Source of the DNA: Panacibacter microcysteis | GTDB taxonomy: Bacteria; Bacteroidota; Bacteroidia; Chitinophagales; Chitinophagaceae | NCBI RefSeq assembly: GCF_015831355.1 | Contig: NZ_JADWYR010000001.1 | Coordinates: forward strand, 1,302,001-1,366,000 | DNA length: 64,000 nucleotides | Reading direction: 5' to 3' | Shown here: positions 54,109 to 62,757 of the stretch, in pieces | Layout: each line of letters opens with the position of its first letter | Numbering within the stretch: the stretch's first letter is position 1 | Translations under genes and position numbers: made by a program | Notes under the pieces: model-generated | What the model was told of the DNA's origin: nothing | What the model saw: only the letters and a program-made list of their open reading frames with translations | Databases searched by the model: none

Positions 54109-54459
54109 ATGAACACATCACTTAATCAAATGACCACCCTCAGCAGCGTTATGGAAAAGCTGCGGTTAAAGAAGCTCGATAATGAATTCAGGTGGACAGA
54201 AAAAGGTTTTACAGCAAACAAAGGCAAAACTTATACACCCGAAGAATTAACGATCATAAAAACTTACCGTTTCGAAGGAGATTCAGATCCTTCAGAATCA
54301 TCCATATTATACCTGATGGAAGCAAACGACGGCCTTATGGGTTACAGTCTTGATGCCTATGGCATGTACAGCAGCCACGATGATGAGGCAGGTTACGATA
54401 ACTTTTTACGCCAGGTAAAAGTTGAGAACCGCGATGAGCAACTTTCTTTCGAATTATAA
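54109..54459 (+). CDS. Conserved hypothetical protein of Bacteroidota
   Basis: 116-aa cytoplasmic protein with a well-known Bacteroidota-only pattern: NEFRWTEKGFTANKGKTYTPE, KTYRFEGDSDPSESSILYL, and DAYGMYSSHDDEAGYDNFLR. Databases sometimes label relatives a phosphoribosylpyrophosphate synthetase, but no such motif is visible and I do not adopt that name. A strong terminator starts 22 bp downstream. Confidence 0.8.
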   Translation: MNTSLNQMTTLSSVMEKLRLKKLDNEFRWTEKGFTANKGKTYTPEELTIIKTYRFEGDSDPSESSILYLMEANDGLMGYSLDAYGMYSSHDDEAGYDNFLRQVKVENRDEQLSFEL

Positions 54460-54480
54460 TAGCAGTCCTGCATTATTGGA

Positions 54481-54513
54481 AAATCCCTTTGCAATAGCAA
54501 AGGGATTTTTTTT
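54481..54513 (+). terminator. Intrinsic terminator
   Basis: AAATCCCTTTGC (54481-54492) and GCAAAGGGATTT (54497-54508) form a perfect 12-bp stem with loop AATA, followed by a T run. Confidence 0.92.
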
Positions 54514-54517
54514 ATAT

Positions 54518-54574
54518 ACTAGGCAGCAATGCTGCTATTAAGCTGTTGTTGCGTCGCACACTTGTACGGCATAC
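54518..54574 (+). repeat. Dispersed repeat, single A arm
   Basis: ACTAGGCAGCAATGCTGCTA (54518-54537), then TTAAGCTGTTGTTGCGTCGC and ACACTTGTACGG. Confidence 0.7.
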
Positions 54575-54720
54575 CATTATGCAGCATGTGCCACCGTCGT
54601 ATATCTTTTAGTATTATCACTATTGCATATTGGCCAATATATAGCTCAATACCCTGTAAGAGGGCCGCGCAGGAAAACAATGTAAGCATATAAAAGTTGT
54701 ACCGGCACTGTAGCAGAAGC

Positions 54721-55398
54721 TTATGTTAATTGCCGGAGTGCATCCAGGTATTGTTGTATGTATACGTCTTTTGTTTTCAGCCGGTATTGCATTACAAAGC
54801 GTGGGTGAGAAAGCGGTTGTATATGATCAAACCATTGATGTATGGCATTGAGTTTTTGAAGGTATGTCAGGTTTTCGCCTTCGCCAATACAAAAACAAAC
54901 TGATCTGCTTAAACCAAATGCAAGCTGCCTGTTCATGCATGTTACCACAAATGGCTCTATGCGTTGCTGTAAAACTTTATCATCGTAATAATTGAGGTTT
55001 TTACCATGCTTTACAAAGCCAAGCGGGCTAACTGCTGAAATATAAAACCTGCTGTAGAAAGCTGCTGCGCCGCCGTAGGCTGCAATCACGTTATAAATAA
55101 AAACAGAAGAGAGTTCCTGCTTTTTCTGAAAGCTGTTCTCAATACCACAATCCTGCTGCAACCTTATAGGATCAGTAAAAGGCAATCCTGTAACACCGCC
55201 GCCAAAACGCCCGGGGTTTATACCAATTAACAAGTAGCGTTGATGGTGATCGCTGTAAAATTTTGTATAAAAAGCCGTACAGGCAGCTCTTACAGCTTCG
55301 TTTGTATGTGCATCCAGCACAGCTATATTATTGGGTAACTCAAATGGCAACTGAAGATTGAACAGGAAGTCTGTGATATTCTCGGCAAACGTTTTCAT
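54721..55398 (-). CDS. SMUG-like uracil-DNA glycosylase family protein
   Basis: 225-aa protein of the UDG superfamily, SMUG2/DUF4918-like group. Motif I is LLIGINPGRFGGGVTG, followed by PFTDPIRLQ. Motif II region is PLSHPRFVMQYR near the C-terminus. The length and both motifs fit a base-excision-repair glycosylase on uracil or oxidised pyrimidines; the exact substrate is unknown. It is monocistronic between a repeat arm and a divergent gap. Confidence 0.82.
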   Translation of the reverse strand: MKTFAENITDFLFNLQLPFELPNNIAVLDAHTNEAVRAACTAFYTKFYSDHHQRYLLIGINPGRFGGGVTGLPFTDPIRLQQDCGIENSFQKKQELSSVFIYNVIAAYGGAAAFYSRFYISAVSPLGFVKHGKNLNYYDDKVLQQRIEPFVVTCMNRQLAFGLSRSVCFCIGEGENLTYLQKLNAIHQWFDHIQPLSHPRFVMQYRLKTKDVYIQQYLDALRQLT

Positions 55399-55651
55399 AC
55401 AACAAAAATAACTTACCGGTATGTTCGCGGTTTATTTTCATTTATATACAACTCATGCGGCAAATGGGTTGTTTCATACCAATACAATAAAAAAGCTTCG
55501 ATTATATATTGCATTTTTACACCGTTAGAAACTTACAGAAAAGCATACATAAGCAATTGAAGACGGGCGGCAATTCTTTGCTGCCTTTTTTTGCACCCTG
55601 CACACGGTGCCGGCTGTTGCAACTGCGTATGGTCTGCTATGCTGAATAAAG

Positions 55652-55713
55652 CTACAGCCGTACAAGTGAGTGACACAACAACCGCTTAATAGTAGTAATG
55701 CAGCCCGTTACAT
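55652..55713 (-). repeat. Dispersed repeat, B core with A-type outer part
   Basis: ACAGCCGTACAAGTGAGTGA (55654-55673), then CACAACAACCGCTTAATAGT and AGTAATGCAGCCCGTTAC. The core is B, but the flank is the TTAATAGTAG class that elsewhere goes with A arms, so this copy is a hybrid. It sits in the 373-bp gap 55399-55771, where I see no gene. Confidence 0.65.
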
Positions 55714-55716
55714 GCA

Positions 55717-55745
55717 TAAAAAAAGGCTCTGGTTAAAGCCTTTTT
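55717..55745 (-). terminator. Terminator of TonB receptor gene
   Basis: AAAAAGGCT (55720-55728) pairs with AGCCTTTTT (55737-55745); on the minus strand a T run follows. It lies 27 bp after the stop and is roughly bidirectional. Confidence 0.75.
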
Positions 55746-55771
55746 AGAAAAAAACAATTTTGTGATAATGT

Positions 55772-58120
55772 TTAAAACCTGGCTGTAAGTGTTACACCAT
55801 ACGTGCGTGGATCGGCCAGGTGTACCGCGCCAAAATCATATGCATAAGCAATGTATTTTTTGTCGGTCATATTTCTGCCCCAGAAAAAAATATCTGCATG
55901 TTTGCTGCTTATGCCAACACGTGTGTTCAGCAACTGGTAAGGGTTCTGGCGTATTGTGTTGGAAAGATCGAAGTAAGTTGCGCCTATGTAAAACCATTCT
56001 GCCCGTGCCACTATTTTCAGTTGCTGCTTTTGATTGAGCACCACGCTGTATTGCGCGGCAAGCATGGATGTAACATCGGGCGTAAAGATCTGTTTGTTGC
56101 CATTAAGATCAATGACAGCTCCATTGCCGGAAACCTTGAGCGATTTATATTTTGCATTGGTATAACCAACATTATAATCGAGCTGCAGACCTTTTACCGG
56201 TGTGGCAGATGTTTCCAGCTCTACACCTTTGCTTTGCAGCCTGCCTGTGTTTCTTGTAACGGTAATAGCATCGGGCAAGATAAGTGTTGGCACCTGTGCA
56301 TCGGTAACATAAGTGAGGAACGCAGTAATGTTTACACGCAAACGGCCGTTGAACAAATTATTTTTTATACCTGCTTCTATGTTGTTACTGTACTCGGGTT
56401 TGTAAGCATACAATGGCGGAAAAGAAGGGTCTGAAGACAACTGCGTTAAACCGCCTGTTCTGTAGCCACGGCTGTAGGTAGCAAAGATGGTGTTGTTGTC
56501 AGACGGATGAACATTAAAGCCAAACTTTGGCGAGAGTGCATTGAAGTTAGCTTTGGCAGATGTATCGGCCAGTGTAACAAAGCTGCCCACGCCTTCTTTT
56601 TCATACTCGCCCATTACCGAGAGTTTCTTGCTTTCATGGTCGTAACGTACACCTGCTATTATTTCAAACTTCCTGGTTACCGCATAGTTCAATTGTCCAA
56701 ACACAGCTATCCCGGTATTTTTGCCGGTGCTGGTGTTAATGTTTGTAAACTCTGTATCGGGAATGCCATATATACCTGCATCTGCACCATAGTAGGTTGC
56801 CTGCCTGTTAGGCACACGCTGTTGAAAGAAATAAGCGCCGGCGGTCCATTTTAAAGCTGCGGCATTATTGGCAGGCGAACTGAAACGTATCTCCTGCGTA
56901 AAGGCTTTAACGTTGTTCCATGATTTTCCGTAATCGTTGATGACACTGATGATATCGAGCGGAGAAAAATCACCGTCGAGCGGGGCATTGTAGTAGCGGT
57001 GGTTTTGCTGCCATGCAGTCTGCGAACTAAAATTGATGCGGTTGCCGCTGTGGTTAATCACAAGCGATGCGTTGAAGGTGTTATCAATCATCTTTGCCAG
57101 TGCATTCTGGGAAAGTTTGAAAGGGTTGCTCAATGCATCTTCCACACCCATCACCAGCGGAAAGGCGCCGTTATTACGGTTATCCTGGTGTTTGGCATTC
57201 AGCGTTATGGCCCAGCGTTGATTGGGCAAAAACTTCAGGTAGTAATTACCAGCAATGCCCTGTTGCTTATCGTATGGTGTATTATTAAATTCATTCGTAT
57301 AAAAACCATCTCTTTTATTAAACATGGCAGCAGCACCAAAGAATAATTTGTCTTTTATAAGCGGTGTTCTTATGCCTGCGTTGTAGCGTTGCTGGCCATG
57401 ATTGCCAATATTTACTTCGGCAAAACCGTTGAGCGTATTCCCGGGTTGTTTGGTAATAATATTGATTACACCACCCATAGCATTACGGCCATACAATGTA
57501 CCCTGCGGGCCACGCAATATCTCTATTCTCTCAACGTCCTGCAATTGGGGAATGTATGTATCAAGGCTAAACTGGTTTACGCCATCTACGTAAGTGGTAA
57601 CAGCGGGGTCGTAAGATGTGGTGGTAATACCACGAATGGATGTAACATTTCGGTCGTCACCTGAATTGTTGCTAAACAAATTGGGTACAATTGCAGTCAA
57701 CTCTTTGCTGTTCCAAAGCCGGTATTGCTGCACCTGCCTGGCAGAAAGCGATGTAATGCTTACCGGCGTTTGCTGTAAAGCGGTTTCTTTTTTTTCTGCA
57801 CTTACCGTAATATCATCCAGTTGGTTGATATCTTCTGTAAGAATAATATTCAGAGACTGGTTTGCATTGATCAACACTGTTTTTGCAGCGTAGCCTACTG
57901 CTTCCACCGCAATGGTGTACGAACCCCTGGCAATATTGCTGATGCTAAAATTACCTTGCGCATCAGTAATAGCAATAACATTCGAATTAAGTACATGCAC
58001 CGTAGCACCCTGTATGGCATTGCCTTTGGCATCGGCTATTTTTCCCGAAACCGCAGCCTGCGCACTTACCACGTTGCTTATTCCCATCAATGCAAATGCA
58101 GGCAAAAATTTTTTAAACAT
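55772..58120 (-). CDS. TonB-dependent receptor (carboxypeptidase-like N-terminal domain)
   Basis: 782-aa outer-membrane receptor. A signal peptide (about 1-22) is followed by a CarboxypepD-like domain (about 24-100; AVSGKIADAKGNAIQGATV), then a TonB-box region and plug (about 110-220; ITSIRGI-like motif and VERIEILRGPQGTLYGRNAMGG). The 22-strand barrel runs to a terminal aromatic residue (TLTARF). No SusD-like partner or specificity gene is adjacent, so it is more like an iron-siderophore or vitamin receptor than a SusCD sugar pair; the ligand is unknown. It has a terminator 27 bp downstream. Confidence 0.93.
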   Translation of the reverse strand: MFKKFLPAFALMGISNVVSAQAAVSGKIADAKGNAIQGATVHVLNSNVIAITDAQGNFSISNIARGSYTIAVEAVGYAAKTVLINANQSLNIILTEDINQLDDITVSAEKKETALQQTPVSITSLSARQVQQYRLWNSKELTAIVPNLFSNNSGDDRNVTSIRGITTTSYDPAVTTYVDGVNQFSLDTYIPQLQDVERIEILRGPQGTLYGRNAMGGVINIITKQPGNTLNGFAEVNIGNHGQQRYNAGIRTPLIKDKLFFGAAAMFNKRDGFYTNEFNNTPYDKQQGIAGNYYLKFLPNQRWAITLNAKHQDNRNNGAFPLVMGVEDALSNPFKLSQNALAKMIDNTFNASLVINHSGNRINFSSQTAWQQNHRYYNAPLDGDFSPLDIISVINDYGKSWNNVKAFTQEIRFSSPANNAAALKWTAGAYFFQQRVPNRQATYYGADAGIYGIPDTEFTNINTSTGKNTGIAVFGQLNYAVTRKFEIIAGVRYDHESKKLSVMGEYEKEGVGSFVTLADTSAKANFNALSPKFGFNVHPSDNNTIFATYSRGYRTGGLTQLSSDPSFPPLYAYKPEYSNNIEAGIKNNLFNGRLRVNITAFLTYVTDAQVPTLILPDAITVTRNTGRLQSKGVELETSATPVKGLQLDYNVGYTNAKYKSLKVSGNGAVIDLNGNKQIFTPDVTSMLAAQYSVVLNQKQQLKIVARAEWFYIGATYFDLSNTIRQNPYQLLNTRVGISSKHADIFFWGRNMTDKKYIAYAYDFGAVHLADPRTYGVTLTARF

Positions 58121-58167
58121 GCTTCTCTTTTTTTAAAATAGAATTTCTTACACCGTTATTTTTAATA

Positions 58168-58226
58168 ATGAACCCGGCTGTTGTTTTTTATGGCATCAAC
58201 TGTTGCGTCGCACTCCTGTACTGTAA
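58168..58226 (+). repeat. Dispersed repeat, single A arm
   Basis: GAACCCGGCTGTTG (from 58170), then TATGGCATCAACTGTTGCGT and CGCACTCCTGTACTG. It lies in the 309-bp gap 58121-58429, which has no clear gene. Confidence 0.7.
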
Positions 58227-58429
58227 AACCTTTGGCAGCAGTGCGCACAACCTGCCGGCACATTGCATATTTCGTTTAATGGCTGAGTATAATAACCAAA
58301 TGAGCAATCACAAAAACCAAACACGTCAAAACGCTGCAAAGCTATCTGTCAAACAAACACAAAGGTCAGCAACTTTACCATGATTTTTATTCTGACTATC
58401 TTTATCTGCATACGATTAATATTATCACA

Positions 58430-59209
58430 ATGAATAATACCAACGATCTCAGGCTGGCGGTGCTCATAGATGCTGACAATGTTCCATACGCAAGTGTAAA
58501 AGAGATGTTCGAAGAAATGGCCAAATATGGTACTCCTACTTTCAAAAGAATTTATGCCGACTGGACAAAACCTACCGTCTCCGGCTGGAAAGGAGTTTTA
58601 CTCGAAAACGCTATAACGCCCATACAACAGTACAGCTATACACAAGGCAAGAATGCTACTGACTCTGCCATGATCATAGATGCAATGGATATTCTTTACT
58701 CCGGCAAGGTTGATGGCTTTTGTATTGTTAGCAGCGATAGTGATTTTACAAAACTTGCCACCAGGCTAAGAGAAGCAGGTATGAAAGTATTTGGCTTTGG
58801 AGAAAAGAAAACACCAAAACCGTTTATTGCCGCATGCGATAAATTTATTTATATAGAAATACTGGCCGATGAGCAGGAAACCGAAGAACAGGAAACAGGC
58901 AAACTACCCGCTACAAAACCTGAAAAACAAGCTGCAAAGAGACTGCAGAAACAACCCATACTAAAAACTGATAAAAAACTCATCAAACTTATTACCGATA
59001 CAATTGAAGACATTGCCGATGAAAACGGATGGGCATTCCTGGGCGACCTGGGAAACATACTTATAAAAAAGCAGCCCAATTTCGACAGCCGCAATTATGG
59101 CTTCAGTAAACTGGTGCAACTAATGAAAAGCATGGATGTTTTTGAAATTGATCACCGGGAAACCGGCAAAGGCAACACACGGCATGTATTTGTAAGAAGA
59201 ATCAGCTAG
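58430..59209 (+). CDS. NYN-domain protein with LOTUS/OST-HTH domain
   Basis: 259 aa. An N-terminal NYN (PIN-like) domain (about 8-145) has LIDADNVPY, DSAMIIDAMDIL and IVSSDSDFTKLATRLRE, with aspartates placed as in metal-dependent RNases. A lysine/glutamine-rich linker (about 150-180) precedes a LOTUS/OST-HTH domain (about 185-258; AFLGDLGNILIKKQPNF). The combination resembles eukaryotic MARF1-like proteins and bacterial LabA-like proteins. An RNA-binding nuclease role is inferred. The end overlaps apaG by 4 bp, convergently. Confidence 0.88.
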   Translation: MNNTNDLRLAVLIDADNVPYASVKEMFEEMAKYGTPTFKRIYADWTKPTVSGWKGVLLENAITPIQQYSYTQGKNATDSAMIIDAMDILYSGKVDGFCIVSSDSDFTKLATRLREAGMKVFGFGEKKTPKPFIAACDKFIYIEILADEQETEEQETGKLPATKPEKQAAKRLQKQPILKTDKKLIKLITDTIEDIADENGWAFLGDLGNILIKKQPNFDSRNYGFSKLVQLMKSMDVFEIDHRETGKGNTRHVFVRRIS

Positions 59210-59592
59210 TTGTTTTTGAATGGCGCCACCATTTCAAAAGGTGGAATTTTTACTGTAAAGGTACTTTTGGTATGTTGGTTTTCCATGAGGTATGTGCCAT
59301 ACATACGGCCCATTTCTGTACGCAGGTTACAACCGCTTACATATTGAAATTGTTTACCCTGGTCCAGCACAGGTTGTACACCAACAACACCTTCACCCTC
59401 TACTTCGCGCTGCTGACCGTTGCTGTCAAAAATAAACCAGTGACGTTCGAGCAATTTTATTGTAAACTGGTTATGGTTCTCAATTGTAATTCTGTAGGCA
59501 AACATAAATTCATTGTTCACCGGGTTACTGTAATCCGGCTGGTAGAATGTTTCCACGCTTATCTCAACGCCTTCGGATATTTTGGATACCAT
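59206..59592 (-). CDS. apaG: ApaG
   Basis: 128-aa ApaG protein, a fibronectin-like fold of unclear function (linked to Ap4A level and cation efflux). Landmarks are RHWFIFDSNGQQREVEGEGVVG, YVSGCNLRTEMGRMYGTYLM (in part), typical of the family. Start MVSKISEGVEISVE. It converges on the NYN-LOTUS gene with a 4-bp overlap. Confidence 0.94.
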   Translation of the reverse strand: MVSKISEGVEISVETFYQPDYSNPVNNEFMFAYRITIENHNQFTIKLLERHWFIFDSNGQQREVEGEGVVGVQPVLDQGKQFQYVSGCNLRTEMGRMYGTYLMENQHTKSTFTVKIPPFEMVAPFKNN

Positions 59593-59746
59593 TTGCTGAT
59601 TCGTTTGCCTTTTGTAAAGATAGGAAGAAGAACCATAGCATAACTACGTCTTCCGGAGCTGCAAAATACCGGGAAATTAACCTTAGACAACACCCGTCCC
59701 ACGTGTTACTGGTGTATATTAGCAAACGTTCAAAAAAATTGCCTGT

Positions 59747-61774
59747 ATGAAAAAAACTGTATTGCTTGCTGCCATACTCTGTATTGTGTCAACATTGTCT
59801 GCGCAGGACCCATGGGTGCTCAGGGCCGCTGCAATTGACCCCAATAATTATTACGGTATTACGGTTGCCAATGGAATGGTCGGTATCGTCTCTTCACCCG
59901 AACCATTTAAAGTAAAAGATGTGGTGCTCGCCGGTGCGTATGACCAGTATGGCCGCGGCCGCGTAAGCAACTTCCTGCGTAGCTTTAATTTACTCAACAG
60001 CTACCTGGAAATTGACGGCAGAAGGGTAGACGCCAAAGGCGTAAACAATTTTGTACAGGAGCTGGATATGCGCCACGCATCATTTACAACATCCTTCAAT
60101 TACGGCGATAAAGCCATGGTAAAATATACCTACTATGCCCTGCGCCACTTACCATTCACCGTGCTTATGGATGTGGAAATAACCGCAACAAAAGATATAC
60201 CCATTACTGGCGCCAGCGTAATGGAAGCCCCCGATGCCCTGCGCGATGTGCAGAATTATTATAATGAAATAGACCGGCCGCATGTTGTACTAAGCCTGCT
60301 TACCTCTGCTGCCAAAAGCCCAACCGGCAAACTGCTTATGTGTGCGTCCAATACCTTCCTTTTTAATGAACCGCATGGCCAGGAGCCACGGGTTATTCAT
60401 GAAATGTGGGACAATAACATGCACCTCGTAAAATTTAGTAAAAAACTCAAAGCCGGCGAAACCTACCGCTATTCAATTGCAGGTTCTTCCATTACTTCTG
60501 CGCAGCATGAAGACCCGCTGAATGAAGCGGAGCGTATGACCATCTTTGCAAAACTCGAAGGCCGTGAGCGGCTGATCAATTTTCATAACAAAGCGTGGGA
60601 CAGTCTTTGGACAAGTGATATCATCATAGACGGCGATGCACAGGCGCAGCAGGATGTACACAGCATGATGTACCACCTGTATTCTTTTACACGTGAAGGC
60701 ACGGCCTACTCGCTGTCACCTATGGGTTTAAGCGGTTTGGGCTACAATGGCCACGTTTTCTGGGATACCGAATTATGGATGTTCCCCTCAATATTGGTTC
60801 TACATCCTGAAATGGCAAAAAGCCTTATTGAGTACCGCTTTCAAAGGCTGGAGGCTGCCAGGCGCAATGCTTTTTCCCACGGTTATAAAGGCGCCATGTT
60901 TCCATGGGAGAGCGCCGAAACCGGCGTTGAAGAAACACCCGTTTGGGCGCTCAGCGGCCCGTTTGAACACCACATTACCGCAGATGTTGCAATGGCCGCC
61001 TGGAATTACTACTGCGTTACGCAAGACAAAACCTGGCTTAAAGAAAAAGGCTGGCCCTTGCTGCAAAGCACGGCAGACTTTTGGGCAAGCCGTGTGGAAA
61101 GAAACGGTCCAGGCCATTACGACATCAAAAATGTTGTAGCAGCAGATGAATGGGCAGAGAATGTAGACAACAATGCCTTTACCAATGCCGCGGCAAAGGC
61201 CAATCTTATGGCTGCAACAGACGCAGCCCGGCTGCTGGGCATTACCCCAAATGCAGACTGGAAACTGGTGGCAGACAATATACCCGTCTTAAAAATGAGC
61301 GATGGCGTTACACAGGAACATGCAACGTACCAGGGCGAAGGCATTAAACAGGGCGACGTAAACCTGCTGGCTTACCCGCTGAAAGAAATTACAGACCCTG
61401 CCCAAATAAAAAAGGATCTTGATTATTACGCCGTGCGTGTGCCAAATGAGGGCACACCGGCTATGACGCAGGCCATTTTTGCGCTGCTGTATGCACGCAT
61501 TGGCGATGCAGAGAAAGCAGCACATTTTTTCAGGGATTCGTATGTGCCCAATTTAAACCCGCCGTTCCGGGTAATTGCTGAAACGAAAGGCGGTACAAAC
61601 CCTTACTTTTCCACCGGCGCAGGCGGTATTTTGCAGGCTGTAATGATGGGTTTTGGCGGGCTTGATATTACACCCAAAGGCATTGTGCAGGTTAAAACAA
61701 CATTGCCCAAAGGCTGGAAGTCAGTCACCCTGAAAGGCATCGGTGTAGATAGAAAAACATATACCCTAAAATAG
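59747..61774 (+). CDS. GH65-family glycoside hydrolase/phosphorylase, secreted
   Basis: 675-aa protein with a signal peptide (about 1-20, ending LSAQ). It belongs to the GH65 family (trehalose/kojibiose/maltose phosphorylases and hydrolases). The (alpha/alpha)6 catalytic part contains GHVFWDTELWMFPSILVLHPEMAK (about 333-356; in part), KGAMFPWESAETG and the catalytic-Glu region VVAADEWAENVDNNAFTN. The signal peptide suggests a periplasmic enzyme, so a hydrolase role is as likely as a phosphorylase role. Substrate not determined. Confidence 0.88.
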   Translation: MKKTVLLAAILCIVSTLSAQDPWVLRAAAIDPNNYYGITVANGMVGIVSSPEPFKVKDVVLAGAYDQYGRGRVSNFLRSFNLLNSYLEIDGRRVDAKGVNNFVQELDMRHASFTTSFNYGDKAMVKYTYYALRHLPFTVLMDVEITATKDIPITGASVMEAPDALRDVQNYYNEIDRPHVVLSLLTSAAKSPTGKLLMCASNTFLFNEPHGQEPRVIHEMWDNNMHLVKFSKKLKAGETYRYSIAGSSITSAQHEDPLNEAERMTIFAKLEGRERLINFHNKAWDSLWTSDIIIDGDAQAQQDVHSMMYHLYSFTREGTAYSLSPMGLSGLGYNGHVFWDTELWMFPSILVLHPEMAKSLIEYRFQRLEAARRNAFSHGYKGAMFPWESAETGVEETPVWALSGPFEHHITADVAMAAWNYYCVTQDKTWLKEKGWPLLQSTADFWASRVERNGPGHYDIKNVVAADEWAENVDNNAFTNAAAKANLMAATDAARLLGITPNADWKLVADNIPVLKMSDGVTQEHATYQGEGIKQGDVNLLAYPLKEITDPAQIKKDLDYYAVRVPNEGTPAMTQAIFALLYARIGDAEKAAHFFRDSYVPNLNPPFRVIAETKGGTNPYFSTGAGGILQAVMMGFGGLDITPKGIVQVKTTLPKGWKSVTLKGIGVDRKTYTLK

Positions 61775-61779
61775 GTGGG

Positions 61780-61976
61780 GGCCGGGCAATTGGTTTTACA
61801 TGGCATCGTCCCTTGCGTCGCACACTTGTACGGCAATGCATGCCTGAGCTACGCCTTGCGCACGACCGATCCTGCAGCAGGTTTTAACCACAGATGATGG
61901 TTGCACCTTGCTCAATATTGTGCGGTACGTACAAGTGAGTGACACAACAGGCGATGCCACAGGATTTGCAGCCGGT
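61780..61976. repeat. Dispersed MITE-like repeat, full unit (shortest)
   Basis: Arm A (ATGGCATCGTCCCTTGCGTC, from 61800) faces arm B (GTACAAGTGAGTGACACAAC, 61929-61948, then AGGCGATGCCA). Outer GGCCGGGC (about 61780) and GCAGCCGGT (about 61969) complete the ends. It fills most of the gap before the TetR gene. Confidence 0.82.
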
Positions 61977-62045
61977 AAAAAAATAATCTTAAAAAGTTTG
62001 GAAAATTAACACTGTTAAGTATTTTTACACCGTAATTATCAAAAC

Positions 62046-62690
62046 ATGGGTATAGCAGAGCGTAAGGAAAAACAGAAACTGGAGATCAGGAAAATGATTC
62101 TTGATGCTTCTATGAAACTGTTTGTGGAAGAAGGTTTTGACCAGGTAACCATTCGCAAAATTGCGGATCTTATAGAGTATAGCCCAACCACCGTTTACCT
62201 CTATTTTAAAGACAAGAACGAAATATTTTACCAGTTGCACGAGCTTGGCTTTCAGAAAATGGCTATCTCCAGCCAGTCTATTGCCGGCATAGAAAACCCT
62301 TTACTGCGCTTACATAAAATGGGTGAACATTATATAGACTTTGGCCTTGCAAACCCGGAGTATTACGATGTGATGTTTATCCAGCGTGCGCCCATGCAGG
62401 TGCTGGAAAAAATGGACAACTGCGACTGGAAGCATGGCGAAACAGCAATGAATTTTTTGCGCACGACCATACAGGATTGTATGGAGAAAGGTTACATTAA
62501 AAAAGGCAATGCTGATGTGGTATCTATGGGTATCTGGGGTATGGTGCATGGGCTGGTTTCGCTGGCAATAAGGCAACGTTTTGACAAATTATGTCCTGAA
62601 GGCCGCGATGAATACAACGGCGCCGAAATAAAAGATATGATGCATGAGTCTTTGAACTGGCTGGTAAACTCAATAGACCAGAAAAGCTGA
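62046..62690 (+). CDS. TetR/AcrR-family transcriptional regulator
   Basis: 214-aa repressor. The N-terminal HTH (about 12-60) has FDQVTIRKIADLIEYSPTTVYLYF (in part), followed by a ligand-binding helical domain. It lies 67 bp upstream of a TolC-family gene on the same strand, so local control of an efflux operon is likely. The start MGIAERKEKQKLEIRKM is typical. Confidence 0.92.
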   Translation: MGIAERKEKQKLEIRKMILDASMKLFVEEGFDQVTIRKIADLIEYSPTTVYLYFKDKNEIFYQLHELGFQKMAISSQSIAGIENPLLRLHKMGEHYIDFGLANPEYYDVMFIQRAPMQVLEKMDNCDWKHGETAMNFLRTTIQDCMEKGYIKKGNADVVSMGIWGMVHGLVSLAIRQRFDKLCPEGRDEYNGAEIKDMMHESLNWLVNSIDQKS

Positions 62691-62757
62691 AAGGCTATTT
62701 TTTTTGCATCTCACTTAACAATGTTAACTATAATAACAATATTTAAAAACTAAACTT

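Noticed and set aside
54109-54459. Phosphoribosylpyrophosphate synthetase label
   Set aside because: No PRPP-binding motif or ATP site is visible in 116 aa; the label seems to be a carried-over misannotation.
55820-56434. 204-codon open frame opposite the TonB receptor
   Set aside because: It is antisense to a well-supported receptor gene and shows no domain or start signal.
222-61976. CRISPR array or tandem repeat reading of the dispersed arms
   Set aside because: Copies are kilobases apart, in both orientations, without regular spacers or cas genes.
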